NCBI GenBank assembly: GCA_030549775.1
Contig: CM060175.1
Coordinates: 1,178,564-1,242,563, forward strand
Length of the DNA: 64,000 nt
Source: Tamarix chinensis
Taxonomy: Eukaryota; Streptophyta; Magnoliopsida; Caryophyllales; Tamaricaceae
Reading direction: 5' to 3'
Part shown: positions 59,599 through 64,000 of the stretch, one piece after another
Layout: each line of letters opens with the position of its first letter
How positions within the stretch are numbered: the stretch's first letter is position 1
The notes under the pieces: generated by a model
Database searches by the model: none
Told to the model about the DNA's origin: nothing
What the model saw: the letters and a program-made list of their open reading frames with translations, nothing else
Position numbers and translations under genes: made by a program

Positions 59599-60917
59599 AA
59601 ATCACCTGCCACCAAGTCTCGTTTTTCCAAAAGGATCTCCAATGTAGCTTGTGAATGTTAAACGCAGGAAAATGTGATATTCGTTATCCTTGTAGTACTG
59701 CGCCAAACGTTCTCCCTGTGAACGCAGACAAACAAAGAAAAGGGAAAATGGGAACTTCGGCTATAGAATCTGCATTTGTATCAATCAATCAATGGACGAA
59801 GCCAATTACAATTGGCCGGATGAAGAGTGTATGCTGCACTGAACCCGTACTCTTCTTGCCGGTGTTTCAGGTTTATTAGCGGGTTATATAACTAACCTCT
59901 TGATACCACTTAACATAAGTTTCCAACGAAAATCACTGCAGACGTTCTAATTAAGTCTATACTGGAAGTGCTCTCCGATGGAAACTCAGAAACTGTTAGC
60001 ATTTCTTTAATCACCAATGTACTTTTAAGTAGTGCTGCTTTACACATATTTCCAAGGATGCATTGGTCTCCAAATGTCAGTCAAAAGATAAAGTACTACT
60101 AGAGCAGAGCCCAATAGTATAATCCTGTAAGTTACAGTAGAGCTTTCACATTAGAAAATGCATGTTAGGTTTAGAACATGATTTCTGTCAGTTTAACCTT
60201 CTTCTCTCTTTATATAAAACTGTGCGGGCGGTGACAACTTGCACACCTTGAATATATTTTACTCCTACTCACATTCTACCCTTTTCTCAAATTACAGTTC
60301 TTATTATAGTATAGAACTAGTACGTACAAAAATAGGGATGCATGTCTGAAGACAATGGGTCTATCAGATTCAGACAGAGAGATAAAACATATGGGGAAGA
60401 GAGTCTCATATTATAAACATCGTGACCCTATGAAACTTTAAATGATCAAAATAAAACCAAGAGGTCTCTCCTCCCCTCTGTTCTCCTCGATGCCTGCATG
60501 GCGGCAGACAGATGGAAACACTCGTATCTTCCGCTTCACGCTGTCATAAACCATTTTCCTAACCTCGAAAAAATTTCGACTTTTCGCTCGCAAGTCATGG
60601 ACAATGCTTTGATCTTTGCGCTGACACACAGAATATTGTACATATTCACATACCCAGTCGGCCATTTTTAAATTTTATTTTAGTAACTATCACGGGAAAA
60701 TAGAAAAGAAATTAAAAAGGTAGTAAAGGACAAAAGGACCCTTTGAAATTAAAGCTTTGACCTATGTTTGCATTTTGAACATTGACCACTGTTATATGTA
60801 TCCTTCCAATTGCAACTGTAACTCAATTTGCTTCCTCTGTCAATGCTGTTGGTTAGAAAGAAAGAAAGAAAGAAAGAAAGAAAAGCAGGACATATTGAAA
60901 CAGGGAAAGAAAGAATT
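59599..60917. other. Upstream region of the RGF-like gene
   Basis: Lower-copy DNA with more balanced base composition than the retroelement region. A 74-codon plus frame (59655-59879) and a 75-codon minus frame (60438-60665) were inspected and match nothing recognised. A TATATAAA-like box occurs at about 60211-60219. A (GAAA)n microsatellite at 60856-60883 lies just before the proposed start of the peptide gene, within its likely 5' leader. The position of the true promoter cannot be decided from sequence alone. Confidence 0.45.
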
Positions 60918-61601
60918 ATGTATGTGAGGTTAACCAACTGTCTGCTCATAATGATGCTCATTTTACCTGGAGTAAGCCCCACTTCTACGCACTACAACAA
61001 TCAAGGTATACTCATAGTCACCTTTTCGATTCCTAACTGACTTCATCATCACTATGTGGACACCCGATACCATCTTTTTGTTGCTTACCTTTCTGCAGGC
61101 ATAGAGACCAAGATGGAGCCAAGAAATCAGGGCTTTTATGAGGTACAATATACAAGGGAGAAAAAGTCATATCTAGTTTCTTTGCCATCATTGACTGATC
61201 CATTCTACACTGGCACAACATTGGACATAAATCATGTTTTTTCATCTGTCTGCCAGGAAACGTCAGAAAAAACTGTAGCGATGAGGGGAGCAGAACTGAA
61301 CGACGGGACAATTAAAGGTCGGAAAATGTTGCTGAAAGGAAAGGAAAAGAAGGGAAAGGAAGGCAGTTGCTTGAATGAAAAAGGAAGAAACAATAAATCG
61401 GGTTCAAATATGATTTCAGGTGGAACGCCTTCTCCAGAAAACTGTGAACATAAAAGGGCGGGAAAATGGGGTGGAGATTACTGTAAAAAGAGTAATACTC
61501 TTAGAAGAAAGCCACATCCACCCACGGCTAGCACTTCTGGTTTTGTATCTTTAACCGCTGATTATCATCATCCCGGCTTACACCCACCAAGGCACAATTG
61601 A
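60918..61601 (+). CDS. RGF/GLV/CLEL-type secreted peptide precursor (RGF1-like)
   Basis: Probable precursor of a root meristem growth factor, a tyrosine-sulfated secreted peptide that acts on leucine-rich-repeat receptor kinases. Exon 1 (60918-61005) starts MYVRLTNCLLIMMLILPGVS, a signal peptide. An intron (61006-61098, GTATAC..TCTGCAG) leads to exon 2 (61099-61601). The middle is variable and rich in K, G, N and S. The C-terminus reads SLTADYHHPGLHPPRHN followed by the stop; the last 13 residues (61560-61598) match the RGF1 pattern DY..PG.HPPRHN, with the DY sulfation site and PP hydroxylation site. The precursor is 196 residues, or 158 if 61143-61256 (GTACAA..TGCCAG, in frame) is a second intron; family members are usually about 80-160, which favours splicing. 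An in-frame ATG at 60843 would put a basic, repeat-encoded stretch before the signal peptide, so 60918 is preferred. A similar candidate follows 271 bp downstream. Confidence 0.85.
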
Positions 61602-61872
61602 GATATCAAAGATAGCAGTAGTAGAAGAGAGGTTTCAGAAACCACCTGGCAGAGATGTTTGCTACTAGTTAGCTAATCTCACAATTTTGTCTCCCAATTT
61701 CTTTTCCTTCTTGATAGTAAAAGTGCTGGTAGGCGTATGAGGAAACATAAATCCACAGTAGAAGTATCATACTTGTATGTGCTAATATATAGATCCAATA
61801 TCGGAAAGGGAATTCTTTTGATTTTATTGTCGAAATTAGTTTAAGCAAATCCTGCTTATTTGGTTGTATATA
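61602..61872 (+). promoter_or_regulatory. Short spacer between the two peptide genes
   Basis: These 271 bp must hold the 3' end of the first gene and the promoter and leader of the second if they are separate transcription units. 'TAATATATAG' at about 61782-61791 is a TATA-like site about 85 bp before the second start codon. No clear AATAAA polyadenylation signal was seen. Confidence 0.35.
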
Positions 61873-62412
61873 ATGAATGGCTCCATCTTCCTGAGTATTT
61901 TGATCCTTTTGTTCTGTTGTGTTCTCCTAAAGGTAAAAAATGTGTGAACCAGGAGGAGAGTGAGGGTGATGGCATGGCGGTTGTTCAGTTTCAAAATCTC
62001 TTTGATTTCCTGCAGGAGAGCGCAATGGTTCTACTTCTCAAAGGAAGAAGGTACTCGGGGAGTCATCAGTCCCTGAAAGGACGAATAAGGTCTTAAATCT
62101 CTCTGCAACTTTTTGGATAGGATAAACTGTGTAAGAGTTTGTATAAACTAGCTTGGAAGTCAAATTTACACCTAATTTCGGATGTTCTTCTATTTCTTTC
62201 TACTCAACCAGAACCGGATGCCGGAGGCACATAGATTTTCAAATAATGCAATTCAGAATCAAGAATCTGATCAATACATTGAGCCTTCTTCTGATGATAT
62301 GCTGAGCCTGATGATAACCAAGGACTATAATGAGATTGGTAATGGTAAGCCTAAGCATGAACCTCCAATCCACAATGGCTGCCCCACACGATCAACAAAC
62401 GTGGCTCCGTAG
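61873..62412 (+). CDS. Second RGF/GLV-like secreted peptide precursor (candidate)
   Basis: ATG 61873 begins MNGSIFLSILILLFCCVLLK, a clear signal peptide, ending at a GT donor (exon 1, 61873-61932, phase 0). The last exon (62212-62412) follows an AACCAG acceptor and encodes an acidic, N/Q-rich stretch, then KDYNEIGNGKPKHEPPIHNG (motif at 62323-62376) and 12 further residues. DY..PPIHN is the GLV/RGF end motif, though the 18 residues between D and N exceed the usual 13-14. A middle exon is probable: 62021-62089 encodes a basic stretch with TSQRKKVLGESS and keeps frame, giving 109 residues, but it uses an AG five bases after the stronger TGCAG (62015), which would shift the frame. Skipping it also keeps frame (86 residues). 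A duplicate with altered spacing, or a mildly degenerate copy, are both possible. Confidence 0.58.
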
Positions 62413-62885
62413 CTATGTTCAGTACCAAAAATATATTTGTAGTGAATAGACAACAAGCTCCCATAGCCTGTTTTGCGTTTCGGGCATTTTATTGTTTTGG
62501 GAAAGTCATGAAATTATGGTAGTATGTAAAATAGAACAAGCTACATCATGCATAAATTATGAAATTGCATACACTCGTTTTCCTTCGACCGGTAATCAAG
62601 AAGCACTACTTTCATCATTCTTCATATTTGATAAGCTAATGCTACACACAATGCAGTAACACGGTCATTCTAAAATAGCATAGAGAAAGGACGTTCTTAT
62701 TAGATTTCTCCTTTCCTGACTCTATTCTTTCCCGTTCTTGTTGATTTTTTTTTTCAGTTGGACTTTCCACATGGGATAAATGAAGCTGTCTGTAGAAGTA
62801 GTTGTTTCATCATATCTATGCATCAGCTGCAACGATACCATATAAATACTTATTTTGGGAAAGAAAAAATCAACTAAATACCAAG
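62413..62885. other. 3' flank of the peptide genes
   Basis: No protein or repeat was recognised. A 61-codon minus frame (62722-62907) overlaps the next repeat and resembles nothing known. Confidence 0.45.
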
Positions 62886-63073
62886 CAATGCGTATAAATT
62901 GATTCATTTAGATAACAGTAGGTATGCTTGTTCTATCGTTATTACCTTGCTGATTATGTCTGCTGATCGTGGTTGTGTGCAATGCGTATAAACTGATTCA
63001 TATGGATAGGAGTAGATATGCCTGTTCTATCGTTATTACCTTGCTGATTATGTCAGCTGATCATGATAGTTTA
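62886..63073. repeat. Diverged tandem duplication, 94-bp unit
   Basis: Copy 1 (62886-62979) and copy 2 (62980-63073) both begin 'caatgcgtataaa.tgattcat' and share the block 'tgttctatcgttattacctt'. They differ at roughly ten to fifteen positions, so the event is older than the 233-bp duplication at 59.1 kb. Function unknown. Confidence 0.85.
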
Positions 63074-63138
63074 ACTCCTGAAATACGAATGAGTTAACAC
63101 CGGAAAAATATATAACAAGAAGAAAAATAATATTTGAT

Positions 63139-64000
63139 TGTTATATGGTCAATCAACCTAAATTGGGGATAATTAAATATTCCTAAAAAATTATTCGGGA
63201 TTTATATGTTAAAATAAAATATTTTAATTGTTTACGTCCCATTCATATTTTATTAAATTGGGCCAAAATATTTCAATTGGGCTTAGTTTAATTAAATACG
63301 GGTTTAATTTATTTCACAAAGGGCTACGAGTTCGTAAAATTAAATTAAATGAAGCATGACTTTTAAGTCTAAAAAGCAAGACGGGCCCAAGCCCGAAAGC
63401 CAAGGAGGTCATTTTCTCAATAAATAGAGGGCACCCCTCCTCATTGAAAACTGAAGTCCCGAGATCAAGAGCTTATAGAGAGAACGCTACTAAGCACTCT
63501 AAAGCTAAAGATCGAAGACTCGAAGAACGAAGACCGAAGAACGAAGATCTGAAGATTGAAGAAGTGAGATCTGAGGATCGAAGAACGAAGATCCGAAGAT
63601 TGAAGAAGTAAGATCCAAGGATCGAAGAACGAAAAATGAAGATCGAAGAACGAAGCTTTCCAGATCGTCAAAGTCGAAAACGTTGAAGCGTTGTAACTTC
63701 AACATCATTAAACCTGTTCGAAGGGATCAAGCACCACCAAATCGTGCCCTCTTTACCAGGTAAATTAAACTTCCATCAATAGGTTTGGATCAAGCTCATT
63801 AAACTCAAGACGAGCCCTGAACAAGTTGAGCCCAAAATTCAACATTGCGAATCACAACGCTATCAATTGTCTAGGAGATTGAATCAGAGGATATAAATCT
63901 TGTACCAGATTTATACAGAGATTGTACCTACATTTGATCCGATAATTAATAATCAATAAAAGTATATTTTGTTTGTCAATTTTCTTTTACCAGAAAATTA
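63139..64000 (+). mobile_element. LTR-like sequence of unassigned family, running off the window
   Basis: Hallmarks: a possible start TGTTATATGG (63139); a TATA-like AATAAATAGAGGG at 63419-63431 followed by a transcribed-leader-like run 'CCCTCCTCATTGAAAACTG'; the minisatellite at 63480-63660; and a late section 'ttgtaccagatttatacagagattgtacc' leading to 'AATAATCAATAAAAG' near 63950, which looks like a polyadenylation region. This U3-R-U5 order fits an LTR in plus orientation, but no terminal CA, primer-binding site or coding domain is in view. CpG sites are retained, so it is younger than most elements here. The apparent FDLRSS-rich minus frames are the minisatellite. Confidence 0.5.
63510..63660 (+). 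repeat. GAAGAACGAAGATC minisatellite
   Basis: About ten imperfect 14-16 bp units of the form 'gatcgaagaacgaa' and 'gatccgaagattgaagaa'. They also form a higher-order repeat of about 58 bp ('gaagaacgaagatc.gaagattgaagaagt' twice). It lies just downstream of the putative LTR TATA box. Confidence 0.85.

Noticed and set aside
59655..59879. 74-codon plus frame
   Set aside because: No recognisable homology or context; could be chance in lower-AT DNA. Not annotated as a gene.
60438..60665. 75-codon minus frame upstream of the peptide gene
   Set aside because: Balanced composition made it worth a look, but there is no recognisable domain, no supporting splice or promoter context, and it lies in the probable regulatory region of the plus-strand gene.
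63465..63708. Minus frames rich in FDLRSSFF repeats
   Set aside because: They are the reverse translation of the GAAGATC minisatellite.

Overview
The window is nuclear DNA from a seed plant, most likely a flowering plant with a transposon-rich genome. Three observations support this. The retroelements have plant-type lineage signatures (Athila-type and other Ty3/gypsy LTR elements, an L1-type LINE, a CACTA subterminal array). Many solo LTRs carry the ...GGTGTTACA type of end. Two genes look like RGF/GLV/CLEL root growth factor peptide precursors, a family known from vascular plants. No bacterial, organellar, rRNA, tRNA or CRISPR features were seen. The species cannot be named from the sequence.

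About 57.7 kb of the 64 kb is layered, decayed retroelement DNA. From left to right: the right end of a CACTA element (1-948) lies in the reverse transcriptase of a minus-strand Athila-type element (about 949-5265, with primer-binding site and LTR). A minus-strand gypsy protease/RT fragment follows (about 5390-6380), then a plus-strand gypsy element (gag, protease, RT, RNase H, integrase) whose integrase is split by a 4.7-kb solo LTR (9488-14169, target duplication GATAG). An uninterpreted stretch leads to a second Athila-type element on the minus strand.

That second element is the main architectural feature. Its 3' LTR starts near 16.56 kb and its 5' LTR ends near 57.66 kb, a span of about 41 kb, of which only about 10 kb is the element itself. 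The rest is nested: a solo LTR inside the 3' LTR (18036-22926, duplication GTTTT); a further LTR end (to 25376); a solo LTR between protease and RT (30452-35166, duplication CTTAT/ATTAT); a LINE between gag and protease (about 36150-38290); and a 16.7-kb array LTR-internal-LTR-internal-LTR (39211-55928). Both internal parts of the array carry only a gag with a zinc knuckle and no visible pol, which fits the TR-GAG class of non-autonomous elements. The first internal part is itself interrupted by about 3 kb containing another Athila-type LTR.

From about 57.7 kb the sequence becomes mostly non-repetitive. It holds a core-promoter-like site, a perfect 233-bp tandem duplication, and two closely spaced plus-strand genes encoding candidate secreted peptide precursors: an RGF1-like gene (60918-61601) ending in a DY...PPRHN motif, and 271 bp further on a second candidate (61873-62412) with a DY...PPIHN motif. 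The window ends inside an LTR-like sequence with a GAAGATC/GAAGAAC minisatellite.

The retroelement reading frames are broken by many stops and frameshifts and are annotated as pseudogenes. Boundaries marked 'about' come from eye alignment of repeat copies.
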